This document shows, piece by piece, positions 31,641 through 39,593 of a stretch of DNA of 64,000 nt. Location: assembly GCF_023217965.1 (NCBI RefSeq), contig NZ_JALPSC010000002.1, positions 930,001-994,000 of the forward strand, in the 5' to 3' direction. Origin of the DNA: Prevotella sp. E13-27 (GTDB lineage: Bacteria > Bacteroidota > Bacteroidia > Bacteroidales > Bacteroidaceae). Position numbers and translations under genes: made by a program. The notes under the pieces are model-generated. The model was not told the origin of the DNA, made no database searches, and saw only the letters and a program-made list of their open reading frames with translations. Numbering within the stretch: position 1 is the stretch's first letter; each line of letters starts with the position of its first letter.

Positions 31641-34352
31641 ATGGAAAATAGCAAAATACAATTTTTGAAGAAAAACTACCTGCTGTTTATGGCTATGCTC
31701 GCTTTCACTCTGATAGTCCATGCACAGACAGCAAATGATAACCCTCGCGAACGTCTATGGCAAGCGTTTCTCACACCGCCCGACAGCATCCGCGTAGGAT
31801 GCTACTATTATTGGGTGAACGAGCAGGTGGATCCTAAAGGTGTTGTGGCCGACTTGGAGTGGATGAAGGAGAACGGCATTACCTTGGCATTCCTTGCCAC
31901 CGACATTCGCGACCGAACGACATGGGATAATCCTTGGGAGGGGCAGGCTTTCGGCAAGAACAAATTTCAGAGCCGCCTGTGGTGGAAGAATCTGCGTACG
32001 GCACTGAAAACAGCCGGTCGGCTGGGCATCGAGATGGGCTTGTTCAACTGTCCAGGATGGAGTCAGTCGGGTGGGCCATGGGTGAAGCCCGAGGAAGCTA
32101 TGCGCAACTGGACGTCCCATGGCATAGAAGTCTGTAAGACCAAAGAGGGCACCGACGTAATGTGCTCTCCCTGTTCGCCCGATGCACAGGGGCTGGAGGT
32201 CGATAAGCTGTCGAAGCACCACGTGCAGAAACACTTCGAGGCATTCATTGGTGAGATTCTGCGCCGTATTCCTCAGAAGGACCGCCCCACGCTGACCACC
32301 GTTGTTGTGGACAGTTGGGAACGTGGGAAGCAAAACTACACCGATTCTATCTTTTCAAAGTTCCGTCAGCGTTTCGGCTATGAGCTTGACTACACCAACC
32401 CCGCTTGTCAGAAGGATCTCGATCGGCTCATTGCCGACCTGGTAGCTTCAGAGTATATGGGCGGACTGACTGAGAAAGCCCATGAATATGGTCTGCGCAC
32501 TTGGTGTGAGCCCTACGCTCACAGCCCCTTCCCTGCCAACAGCATCACCTACGGCAGTGCAGCCGACGAGGTTGCTGCGGAATTTTGGGTGGACGATCGC
32601 AAATTCCGCCAGAAAGAGGTAGATGCAGCTCTCGGTTCCGCACGTCGCAGTGGCAAGAACAGAGTATGGGCTGAGAGTTTCACCGATGGTTGGCCTGAAC
32701 TGGCAAAGGATGACTGGAGCTTTGAGAAGCTAAAGCCCATAGCCGACCGCTACTTCCATGCAGGCATCAATGCAAGCATCCTTCATGTCATGATTTCGCA
32801 GCCAGGCAACGACCGCAAACCCGCTGTCCGCCCTTGGTTCGGCACCTACTTCGACCGTCGCAGCCAGCATGCATCCGACCTGAAGCCACTTGTTACCTAT
32901 CTTCGCCGCTGCAACTTCATGCTGCAGTTGGGCAAGCCGTTGGATGGTGCTAACGACCGTCGAATCCTGAACGATGGCACCAAGATTCGTTTCACCGAAG
33001 AATCATTCTTTGAAGTTACTTTCCCAGATGGTCGACAAGAATACTGGAATCCTGCCCAACCACAACCATCAGCCACAGCCATGCCTGAGCAATTGCAGTT
33101 TTCAAAGGCTATCGTGAGCGGTGTGAGTTGGTATGACCAGCATGGCGAGACTGTTTCGGCTCATGGTGCCAACATCATCCGAGACGGCGGGAAGTATTAT
33201 TTGTTTGGTGAATACAAAACTGACTCGGCCAATGTATTTAAAGGTTTCAGCTGCTATTCGTCAGATAATCTGACAGACTGGCATTTTGAGGGTATCGTCT
33301 TTGATCAACAACCCGATGGACGCATGGGACCCGATCGCGTGGGCGAACGTCCGAAAGTACTCCGTTGCCCTGCAACAGGCGAATATGTAATGCTCATGCA
33401 TACTGATAATCTGCAGTACAAAGACCCCTGTACCTGTTATGCTACGAGCCAAACTATTACTGGCCCTTATGAATTCCAGGGGCCGTTGCTCTACAAAGGA
33501 GAGCCTGTCAGGAAATGGGATATTGGCTCGTTTGCTGATGATGATGGGCATGCGTATCTCTTGGTGCATCATGGCATCATCTACCGTCTTGCCACTGACT
33601 TTCATTCGCTTGACTCATGTTTGATGAACGGTCTGAAAGGTGCTGGCGAGAGTCCCGCCATGCTGAAGAAAGATGGAACATACTACTGGCTTTCGAGTCA
33701 CACCACATCGTGGGAACGCAACGACAATATGTACTGGACTTCCAACTCTCTTTCCGGACCATGGGAGTATCGCGGTGAATTCTGTCCCAAGGGCTCGCTT
33801 ACATGGAATAGTCAATGCTCGTTCGTCCTGCCTCTGGAGAACGGTTCCTTTATGTATATGGGTGACCGCTGGTCCTTCCCCCGTCAGCGTAGTGCTGCTA
33901 CTTATGTTTGGCAACCTCTTACTATTGCTGACGGTAAATTGACTATTCCGCATTATTATGAAGCTTGGGACCCGTTGACAATGCAACAGGAAATTGTAAA
34001 TAGCAAAAAGCTACATGAGAAAAAATGGCAGTCGCAGGTCATTGGTGACAGTCTATCTATTCCTTACACGGGGCGTCGTATAGCACTCTATGGAACTACT
34101 GACAATATGAGTGGCTATGCAGATATCACTATCCGCGACCAAAGAGGACACAAGGTGTTTGGTGGCATCGTCGATTTTTACAGTCTTGTTCCTGCCACCG
34201 GTATCCGTTTTCTGTCTCCCATGTTGGCTAAAGGTAAATATACGCTGGAACTTCGTATTGCATCAATGAAGCCCAACTGGACTGACAAGCGTCGCAATCA
34301 GTACGGCAGTACAGGTCACAAGGTAGAGATTACCCATGTGATGATTGAGTGA
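31641..34352 (+). CDS. Secreted GH106-like / GH43 fusion glycosidase
   Basis: 903 residues. Signal peptide in residues 10-29 (LLFMAMLAFTLIVHAQ). Residues of about 30-450 match the first part of GH106-type alpha-L-rhamnosidases (PPDSIRVGCYYYWVNEQVDP, LGIEMGLFNCPGWSQSGGPW, LRTWCEPYAHSPFPANSIT). Residues of about 505-760 are a five-bladed GH43-like domain (NIIRDGGKYYLFGEYKTDS, GESPAMLKKDGTYYWLSSHT). A C-terminal beta-sandwich (VIGDSLSIPYTGRRIALYGT) is probably carbohydrate-binding. GH106 enzymes are usually about 1000 residues alone, so that part is truncated here. Plant or host glycan breakdown is expected. Confidence 0.85.
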   Translation: MENSKIQFLKKNYLLFMAMLAFTLIVHAQTANDNPRERLWQAFLTPPDSIRVGCYYYWVNEQVDPKGVVADLEWMKENGITLAFLATDIRDRTTWDNPWEGQAFGKNKFQSRLWWKNLRTALKTAGRLGIEMGLFNCPGWSQSGGPWVKPEEAMRNWTSHGIEVCKTKEGTDVMCSPCSPDAQGLEVDKLSKHHVQKHFEAFIGEILRRIPQKDRPTLTTVVVDSWERGKQNYTDSIFSKFRQRFGYELDYTNPACQKDLDRLIADLVASEYMGGLTEKAHEYGLRTWCEPYAHSPFPANSITYGSAADEVAAEFWVDDRKFRQKEVDAALGSARRSGKNRVWAESFTDGWPELAKDDWSFEKLKPIADRYFHAGINASILHVMISQPGNDRKPAVRPWFGTYFDRRSQHASDLKPLVTYLRRCNFMLQLGKPLDGANDRRILNDGTKIRFTEESFFEVTFPDGRQEYWNPAQPQPSATAMPEQLQFSKAIVSGVSWYDQHGETVSAHGANIIRDGGKYYLFGEYKTDSANVFKGFSCYSSDNLTDWHFEGIVFDQQPDGRMGPDRVGERPKVLRCPATGEYVMLMHTDNLQYKDPCTCYATSQTITGPYEFQGPLLYKGEPVRKWDIGSFADDDGHAYLLVHHGIIYRLATDFHSLDSCLMNGLKGAGESPAMLKKDGTYYWLSSHTTSWERNDNMYWTSNSLSGPWEYRGEFCPKGSLTWNSQCSFVLPLENGSFMYMGDRWSFPRQRSAATYVWQPLTIADGKLTIPHYYEAWDPLTMQQEIVNSKKLHEKKWQSQVIGDSLSIPYTGRRIALYGTTDNMSGYADITIRDQRGHKVFGGIVDFYSLVPATGIRFLSPMLAKGKYTLELRIASMKPNWTDKRRNQYGSTGHKVEITHVMIE

Positions 34353-34378
34353 TTAATGGAAGAGATAAATTTAGCGGT

Positions 34379-34519
34379 ATGATTACAATCAGGAAATACA
34401 GGGTACAAGACATAGTTCCTGCTATGGAAATCTGGAATGAAGTGGTACGTGACGGTATTGCCTTCCCTCAGGATGAAGAACTGGCGGGGCAAACGGTAAC
34501 AGAATATAAGAGAAGATGA
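34379..34519 (+). pseudogene. GNAT acetyltransferase, N-terminal fragment
   Basis: 46 residues: MITIRKYRVQDIVPAMEIWN, then EVVRDGIAFPQDEELAGQ. This is the start of a phosphinothricin-acetyltransferase-like GNAT (usual length about 165) without the acetyl-CoA motif. The frame ends in the ATGA overlap with the next gene, so the fragment's translation would feed ribosomes into the metallohydrolase gene. A TAAATTTA junction lies just upstream at 34366. Confidence 0.65.
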
Positions 34520-35604
34520 AGCGAAAGATGATATACAGCATTCTATTGGTAGTGGCTTTGCTGCTATGCTGGCAGGGTTACGAGTTCTGGGTGGCGGTTG
34601 GCCGTCAGCCGCGTGGAGAACGGTTGGAGCGGTGCAAACAGTCGCCGCAGTGGCGCGATGGTGAGTTTGTCAACGTGCATGAGACACCAACGCTGACGGG
34701 TGATGAGGGGTTCTTCGGTCAGATGTATAAGTTTCTGTTTGGCAAGGTGAAGAATCTGAGTCCTGACAGCAACGTACCAACGGCAAAGTCGTCGCTGAAG
34801 GACATTCCCCGCTCTGAAGAGGTTTGCGTCTGGCTCGGTCACTCCACGATCTTTATTCAGACAGGTGGCGTGCGCTTCCTCTTCGACCCTGTACTGACCA
34901 ACCGATTGCCTGTTTGGTGGTTCATGCGCCCGTTCAAAGGGGCTGATGTCTATACCGTCAATGACATTCCCGAAGTCGATTACCTCGTCATCACCCACGA
35001 CCACTGGGACCATCTCGACTGGAAAACCGTTACAGCTCTGAAAGATCGCGTCGGCCAGGTAGTCTGCGCCCTCGGCATCGGTGAGCACTTCGAGTATTGG
35101 GGCTACGACCCGCAGCGGATTCATGACCTCGACTGGCAGGACAGCATTGCCATCAACGATTCCATCACCCTCCGCTGTCTGCCTACCCGCCATTTCTCTG
35201 GCCGCATGGGACAGCACAAGACGCTCTGGGCTTCGTACCTCATTGACGGCCCGCGCCGCATCTTTGTCTCTGGTGACGGTGGCTACGATGAACGATTCAA
35301 GACGTTTGGCAAGCAATATCCAGACATCGACCTCGCCATCCTTGAAAACGGACAGTACGATGAGGGGTGGCGCCATATCCACACACTTCCCCGCGAACTG
35401 CCAACGGTCATCAGCGAACTCGGTGCCCGCCGGGTGCTGACCTACCACAACTCCAAATATGCCCTTGCCAACCACTCCTGGACGGAACCGCTCGACAGCA
35501 TCTATGCCCATGCACAGGGCAAGTCATGGCAGTTGCTCACCCCTCGGATCGGTGAACAGGTAAGACTAAATGAACAGCAGACATTCAGTAATTGGTGGAG
35601 GTGA
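34516..35604 (+). CDS. Membrane-anchored metallo-beta-lactamase-fold hydrolase (NAPE-PLD/UlaG-like)
   Basis: 362 residues with an N-terminal membrane helix (MIYSILLVVALLLCWQGY). The MBL metal site is THDHWDHLDW (HxHxDH), with a further His in PTRHFSGRMG and an Asp in VSGDGGYDERF. The HSTIFIQTGGVRFLFDPVL region is characteristic of the NAPE-PLD-like branch, which hydrolyses phosphodiesters or lactones. It starts inside the stop of the GNAT fragment. A hairpin terminator follows on the opposite strand. Confidence 0.88.
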   Translation: MKRKMIYSILLVVALLLCWQGYEFWVAVGRQPRGERLERCKQSPQWRDGEFVNVHETPTLTGDEGFFGQMYKFLFGKVKNLSPDSNVPTAKSSLKDIPRSEEVCVWLGHSTIFIQTGGVRFLFDPVLTNRLPVWWFMRPFKGADVYTVNDIPEVDYLVITHDHWDHLDWKTVTALKDRVGQVVCALGIGEHFEYWGYDPQRIHDLDWQDSIAINDSITLRCLPTRHFSGRMGQHKTLWASYLIDGPRRIFVSGDGGYDERFKTFGKQYPDIDLAILENGQYDEGWRHIHTLPRELPTVISELGARRVLTYHNSKYALANHSWTEPLDSIYAHAQGKSWQLLTPRIGEQVRLNEQQTFSNWWR

Positions 35605-35632
35605 GCGCTGGTGAATATCCGACTGGTCATAT

Positions 35633-35669
35633 AAAAAAGCCTTCCCGCCAACATTATGGCAAGGAAGGC
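35633..35669 (-). terminator. Terminator of the 36 kb minus-strand genes
   Basis: GCCTTCC (35639-35645) pairs with GGAAGGC (35663-35669), extended by GCC/GGC. On the minus strand the hairpin is followed by six T. It lies between convergent genes. Confidence 0.7.
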
Positions 35670-35686
35670 ATTCCCTATGTATTCGG

Positions 35687-36034
35687 TCATGACTTCGCTT
35701 TCCTATATTCCATGACAAGAGAGTTGAAACGTTCAGAAAACTCATCATGTTCACGGCACATCAGGTCAAACATCTCAGCACCGTCAAAGTGGCTGAGAGG
35801 TAGTCGTGGGGACAGTTTTGTCCCCTTCGAGCCCGCTCCGTCATAGTCTGCCGGAACGGGGAACTGACAGATGAGTGCATCGGCATCTTCCTCCTCCAGA
35901 TACTCGGTCAGCTCCAATTCAATGCCCATCCGTCGCTCATTATAACTCAGGTTCCAGATACATTCTCCCAGAACAGCATTAACCACCGTTCTGATTTCGT
36001 CCTGTGTGCGCCAGATGGAATCAAAGTCTTTCAT
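35687..36034 (-). CDS. Hypothetical protein, full-length version of 27572-27808
   Basis: 115 residues. An acidic soluble protein: DFDSIWRTQDEIRTVVNAVL, NLSYNERRMGIELELTEYLE, QFPVPADYDGAGSKGTKLSP, then a charged helical end (REHDEFSERFNSLVMEYRKA). Family not recognised. It overlaps the thioredoxin gene by four bases and was duplicated to 27572, where it lost its 3' part. Confidence 0.65.
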   Translation of the reverse strand: MKDFDSIWRTQDEIRTVVNAVLGECIWNLSYNERRMGIELELTEYLEEEDADALICQFPVPADYDGAGSKGTKLSPRLPLSHFDGAEMFDLMCREHDEFSERFNSLVMEYRKAKS

Positions 36035-36360
36035 TGTTCTGAGAGCTTTTGAAATCGGTTAATGTTGTATTTCAATTCCTCCAAGTCAATGAACTGAGAT
36101 CCACGATATACTTCCTTGCCATCCATCAGAAGCAATACCGTAGGGCCTGAATAGACTAGGAATCTACCTGCAATCAAAGGTTCTTCGGTGATATCTGTAT
36201 AGAAAGAAGTCAGAGACGGGTACTGACCTGCCAACCTCGCCACTTTGTCAAGCATGACATTGCAGACTCCGCAATCTGGAGCCTTGATGTAGAACAGACA
36301 TATGCCGTTATCCGTTATGGTCTGCTCTATATCTATTATGTTAGTCAGGTGCTTCATCAA
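36031..36360 (-). CDS. Thioredoxin-family protein
   Basis: 109 residues, one thioredoxin domain. The active site is CGVC in IKAPDCGVCNVMLDKVARL, and the cis-proline is in VYSGPTVLLLMDGKEVYRGS. It has no signal peptide, so it is a cytosolic disulfide reductase. CGVC differs from the usual CGPC, which should change its redox potential (inference). A junction palindrome lies ten bases upstream. Next in the minus-strand run is the hypothetical gene at 35687. Confidence 0.85.
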   Translation of the reverse strand: MMKHLTNIIDIEQTITDNGICLFYIKAPDCGVCNVMLDKVARLAGQYPSLTSFYTDITEEPLIAGRFLVYSGPTVLLLMDGKEVYRGSQFIDLEELKYNINRFQKLSEQ

Positions 36361-36369
36361 TTCTTACCG

Positions 36370-36383
36370 TAAATTCGGATTTA
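36370..36383 (-). repeat. Junction palindrome, copy 2
   Basis: Minus strand TAAATCCGAATTTA, preceded by AGA and followed by CGG, like the copy at 50077 (AGATAAATCGGAATTTATGG). It lies between the GNAT and thioredoxin genes. Confidence 0.6.
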
Positions 36384-36434
36384 TCTAATGCGTCTCCATT
36401 TTTGAGAACAGGTTGATTATTATAACGCCAGCTT

Positions 36435-37040
36435 TCATTTGCTCTCTGATGATATGCCCTTCTTATAGATATACGTGGTATAGCCAGGAGCGTAGGAGTC
36501 ATAGACCTCGCTGAGGAACTGACCTACCAGTGTGAAACCATGTTGTGGGTAGTATTCGTGGGTGCAACTGGTGTCGGTCCAAAGGTATAGATGCCTCAGG
36601 TCTCTGTGCAGGAACTCATCCATCATTTCCTGCAGCAACAGTTTCCCACAGCCTTTCTGATTGCTGATGAAGAGCGATAGTTTCACTTCGCCGTCACTCA
36701 TGCACTGCACCGTTTTTCCGTCAACCTCCAGCATATAGTCGGCCAATAGACGGAAACGTTCAAGCTCATGGTCGGTCATCTGTGCCTCAATGTTCTCGCG
36801 CCATTGGCTGACATCTGCCTTGTCGTCATGGAAGTTGGCAAACAGCACCCCATGAATCACGCCATCATCGCCCACGGCCTTCAAGGCAAGCGAGGGATTG
36901 CTATAGTTATAGCGAAGGATATACTCTGCCACTGCATCGATAAACCACTGCCGTTCGTCGGCATAAAAATCGCCCCATGCACCAGCAGCCAGTGGTGCTG
37001 CTTTAGCAAAGTCATCATTCGTGAATTTCTCTATTTCCAT
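36435..37040 (-). CDS. GNAT-family acetyltransferase
   Basis: 201 residues. The acetyl-CoA loop is SLFISNQKGCGKLLLQEMMD (Q-x-x-G-x-G/C), followed by HLYLWTDTSCTHEYYPQHGF, the usual motif B. The N-terminal half (KAAPLAAGAWGDFYADERQW) is not of a substrate class I know. Acetyl-CoA dependent N-acetylation is expected; the acceptor is unknown. It lies 74 bases before the thioredoxin gene on the minus strand. Confidence 0.8.
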   Translation of the reverse strand: MEIEKFTNDDFAKAAPLAAGAWGDFYADERQWFIDAVAEYILRYNYSNPSLALKAVGDDGVIHGVLFANFHDDKADVSQWRENIEAQMTDHELERFRLLADYMLEVDGKTVQCMSDGEVKLSLFISNQKGCGKLLLQEMMDEFLHRDLRHLYLWTDTSCTHEYYPQHGFTLVGQFLSEVYDSYAPGYTTYIYKKGISSESK

Positions 37041-37083
37041 TTCTATTATTGCCTCATGCTTTATTAAGTTATGTAATACTCTG

Positions 37084-37097
37084 AAAATTGGAATTTA
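37084..37097 (-). repeat. Junction palindrome, copy 3
   Basis: Minus strand TAAATTCCAATTTT. Its TAA is the in-frame final stop of the remnant upstream (37095-37277). Confidence 0.55.
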
Positions 37098-37277
37098 CTT
37101 GATTGAAATCCCCTTTAGACATGAACATTATCTGACAAACCTGAATCCCCAGTGCATCGTATTCAGCTGTCCAAACACAGGAACCCAGAATGCGCCTAAC
37201 ATTTCCGTGTAGCGAGACATGGAAATATCGCCCATGTCGAAAGTGTCTGTCCATCCAAAATCATGAAGGATTTCCAT
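37095..37277 (-). pseudogene. Small remnant gene with an internal stop
   Basis: The frame from 37277 reads MEILHDFGWTDTFDMGDISM, then YTEMLGAFWVPVFGQLNTMH and a stop at 37128; it continues in frame for ten codons to a second stop inside the junction palindrome. The aromatic-rich sequence looks like real protein, but I do not recognise it. It is probably the 5' and 3' pieces of a deleted gene. Confidence 0.35.
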
Positions 37278-37380
37278 ATTTCATTTAAACGAATTTATTT
37301 ATCTCATTAAAATCTTTATTTGAATCTTTTGAAATCAGATATCTCCATATCGATGACAAAAGTCATTAATGGTTCCAATG

Positions 37381-37725
37381 TTAATCTGTTACCACTTCAG
37401 AGAAATGCTCCTTTCCCCAGGCTATCAGAGCCGTAAGTGCAGGCATCAGCGATTTGCCTGTGTCTGTCAGGGAATACTCCACTCGGGGTGGAACCTCCGG
37501 ATAGACCTCACGATGAACAAGGTGACTCTGCTCCAGGTTCTTCAGTGTCTGCGAGAGCATCTTCTGAGAACAATCCGTCATCAGACGGCGGATCTCATTG
37601 AAGCGCAATACACCCGTCTCGCTAGTGTGAAGCATATAGAGCACCAGCATGGACCACTTGTCACCAAAACGGCTCACTACTTGCCTGATAGGACAGGCTA
37701 AATACTCTGCTTTGATATCTGCCAT
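37381..37725 (-). CDS. HxlR-family transcriptional regulator
   Basis: 114 residues from MADIKAEYLACPIRQVV; the longer start at 37746 would overlap the -7 box. A single winged helix of the HxlR type: CPIRQVVSRFGDKWSMLVLY, FNEIRRLMTDCSQKMLSQTL and the wing HREVYPEVPPRVEYSLTDTG. A Cys near residue 10 is typical of family members that sense electrophiles or redox stress. Divergent from the cupin-PNPOx pair at 38026, which it may control. Confidence 0.9.
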   Translation of the reverse strand: MADIKAEYLACPIRQVVSRFGDKWSMLVLYMLHTSETGVLRFNEIRRLMTDCSQKMLSQTLKNLEQSHLVHREVYPEVPPRVEYSLTDTGKSLMPALTALIAWGKEHFSEVVTD

Positions 37726-37743
37726 AATATACTTATTAGAGTG

Positions 37744-37751
37744 CAAAGGTA
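37744..37751 (-). promoter_or_regulatory. -7 box of the HxlR gene
   Basis: TACCTTTG on the minus strand, followed by GCACT. It gives a leader of about 12 bases to the ATG at 37725. Confidence 0.5.
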
Positions 37752-37872
37752 ACCAATAGTTACTGAATTACCAAATTATACTTAGTTAATCTAAGTTAAT
37801 GTCACCTTCGCAGAAGCCCGATAACATCACAATTCCTACTTTTTGGTAACTATCTCACCAAAAAGTGCCTTC

Positions 37873-37903
37873 TTGTGGGAATGATTTTTTCGCTGTACCT
37901 TTG
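37873..37903 (+). promoter_or_regulatory. Promoter of the cupin-PNPOx operon
   Basis: TTG at 37873-37875, 20 bases, then TACCTTTG at 37896-37903. The transcript would carry a leader of about 115 bases with two hairpins. Confidence 0.6.
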
Positions 37904-37987
37904 CGGTGCAATTCGAGATAATTGCACCGCGAGGACAGGCTGCACCTCAGCATAAAGCAAGCTTTCTGCATTCGGTTTGCACTGTCC
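37903..37987 (+). repeat. Structured leader: perfect hairpin plus family 2-like palindromic element
   Basis: GCGGTGCAATT (37903-37913) pairs perfectly with AATTGCACCGC (37920-37930). Next, GGACAG (37933-37938) pairs with CTGTCC (37982-37987) around an element containing AAGCAAGCTT and TGCA on each side. The second element is laid out like the one at 62178-62235, also in a leader. Confidence 0.7.
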
Positions 37988-38025
37988 TTGCACCTAGTAA
38001 ATAATATTTTAAACGAATAAGAATT

Positions 38026-38481
38026 ATGAAACAGATTGAGACAATTAAGAGTGGTAAGAATTTCAGCGCAGTAAGCGTAGGTAAGATGAGTGAGATTATC
38101 GAGCACGTGCTTCCGATGGGACCTAACGTAACCATTCAAGGTAAGGTTTTCGCAGGTCAGGCCGTTGGCGCAACGGGTAGCGAACTGAGTTTCCAGACGC
38201 TCGTTCCTGGTCAGGACAGCGGTTTCCTGCACACTCACAAGACTCATGAGGAGCTGTACATTATCCTGAAGGGCGAAGGCCAGTATCAGGTGGATGGTGA
38301 GATCTTCCCTGTCAGCGAAGGCACTATTATCCGCGTTGCTCCCGATGGCAAGCGTGCGCTGAAGAACACAGGCAGCGAGAACCTGACCATGCTCTGCATC
38401 CAGTACAAAGCCAATGCCTTCACTGAGGCTGACAGTCCCATGACTGATGGTGTCATCCTGCAGGAAGAACTGAAATGGTAA
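38026..38481 (+). CDS. Cupin-domain protein
   Basis: 151 residues. A single cupin at about 55-125: DSGFLHTHKTHEELYIILKG (motif 1, HxH with Glu), EGQYQVDGEIFPVSEGTIIR and APDGKRALKNTGSENLTMLC (motif 2, the metal His replaced by Lys). It may bind a metal weakly or act as a small-molecule binder. It overlaps the start of the PNPOx-like gene, so the two are coupled, and lies divergent from an HxlR regulator. Probably a stress-related detoxification pair (inference). Confidence 0.85.
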   Translation: MKQIETIKSGKNFSAVSVGKMSEIIEHVLPMGPNVTIQGKVFAGQAVGATGSELSFQTLVPGQDSGFLHTHKTHEELYIILKGEGQYQVDGEIFPVSEGTIIRVAPDGKRALKNTGSENLTMLCIQYKANAFTEADSPMTDGVILQEELKW

Positions 38482-38936
38482 GCGAGATGTTTGACAAAGC
38501 AATTCAGTTTCTGAAAGACCATAAAGAAATCGCCTTCGCTACCAGCGAGGGCGATTGTCCTAAGTTGCGCATCTTCCAGATTATGAAACAGGAAGGGCAT
38601 GTGCTCTACTTTGCCACTTCTGCCCAGAAGGCAGTCTATCGGGAGTTACATCAGAATCCCAATGTTGAGATACTGGCCTACGCAGATAATATATCCGTCA
38701 GATGCTCAGGCATGGTGAACTTCAATGTCGAAGACGATGTGAAACGATGGATATATGATAATAATCCCGTGCTGCCCCGCCTTTATACAAGTTATGACCA
38801 GATGGAATACTTCTGCCTGCCAATAGCAGAGATGGACTATTACGACCTGTCTCCAACACCGCCGGTATTTCAACATTTCGATCTGATGGCAGGCGAAGTG
38901 GCAAATGGTTTTGTAGGAGAACGCTTCTACAAATAA
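38475..38936 (+). CDS. Pyridoxamine 5'-phosphate oxidase-like flavoprotein
   Basis: 153 residues. Split-barrel FMN-binding fold: AFATSEGDCPKLRIFQIMKQ, VLYFATSAQKAVYRELHQNP, VEILAYADNISVRCSGMVNF. Similar to general stress proteins that bind FMN or F420-like cofactors. The start is taken at the ATG overlapping the cupin stop; a second ATG four codons on is equally possible. It is the last gene of the two-gene unit. No gene is visible from 38937 to 39087, though a stray TACCTTTG box on the minus strand lies at 39005-39012. Confidence 0.85.
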   Translation: MVSEMFDKAIQFLKDHKEIAFATSEGDCPKLRIFQIMKQEGHVLYFATSAQKAVYRELHQNPNVEILAYADNISVRCSGMVNFNVEDDVKRWIYDNNPVLPRLYTSYDQMEYFCLPIAEMDYYDLSPTPPVFQHFDLMAGEVANGFVGERFYK

Positions 38937-39087
38937 TCCATTCGGGTGTTTTTCCTATTCAGGTTTAGCCTGAACGATTTCTTCTCTTGCGTATGAACAT
39001 GGTGCAAAGGTACTAAAAAAAGAGCCGATTCACCCTGATTCACCCAAATATTTCTGTAACTATCTGATTTTCAGTAACCGCTATTTG

Positions 39088-39498
39088 ATGGCGCAAAAAG
39101 TAATGAAGTCAGGCGATGCGAAGATTATCAAGAACGCTGGAGGCTTGGTGATTTCTGCCTTTGACTCTGCCATGCGTAGCCTTATCGTAGCTATTTACGA
39201 GTTAGGTGTAGAGGAAATCATGGTTGTGGCACACTCACATTGCGGAGCCTGCCACATGAGCTATGACCACTTCCACCATGAGATGATTGCCCGTGGCGTG
39301 ACGGATGAAACGCTCGACACCATCCGTAAGTGTGGCATCGACCTCGACCAGTGGCTGGAGGGATTTAAGGACACACCGACCTCCGTCCGTAAGACCGTTG
39401 AGACCATCAAGCCCCATCCACTTGTTCCCAAGGACATCGTGGTTCGTGGGTTTATCATTGATTCAGAGACAGGAGCATTGGAGGAGATTAAAGCATAG
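39088..39498 (+). pseudogene. Beta-carbonic anhydrase lacking its N-terminus
   Basis: 136 residues beginning MAQKVMKSGDAKIIKNAGG. The rest matches the YbcF-like beta-carbonic anhydrase branch: VISAFDSAMRSLIVAIYELG, VAHSHCGACHMSYDHFHHEM with the zinc His-x2-Cys. The first 60 or so residues, with the first zinc Cys and the Asp-Arg pair (CxDxR), are missing, so it should be inactive. No -7 box is placed to express it. It converges on the deiminase gene across a GC-rich hairpin. Confidence 0.75.
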
Positions 39499-39524
39499 CC
39501 CCCAATAATATTATTAATGTGGAA

Positions 39525-39580
39525 ATGCAAGGGCGGGAAGCCGAGGCCGAAGATGTCGGCGCGGCTCCCCGCCCTTGCAT
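39525..39580. terminator. Long GC-rich hairpin between convergent genes
   Basis: ATGCAAGGGCGGG (39525-39537) pairs with CCCGCCCTTGCAT (39568-39580), and AAGCCG with CGGCT inside. There is no clear T-run, so it may be a repeat element acting as a terminator rather than a classical one. Confidence 0.6.
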
Positions 39581-39593
39581 ATACAATTGAACT

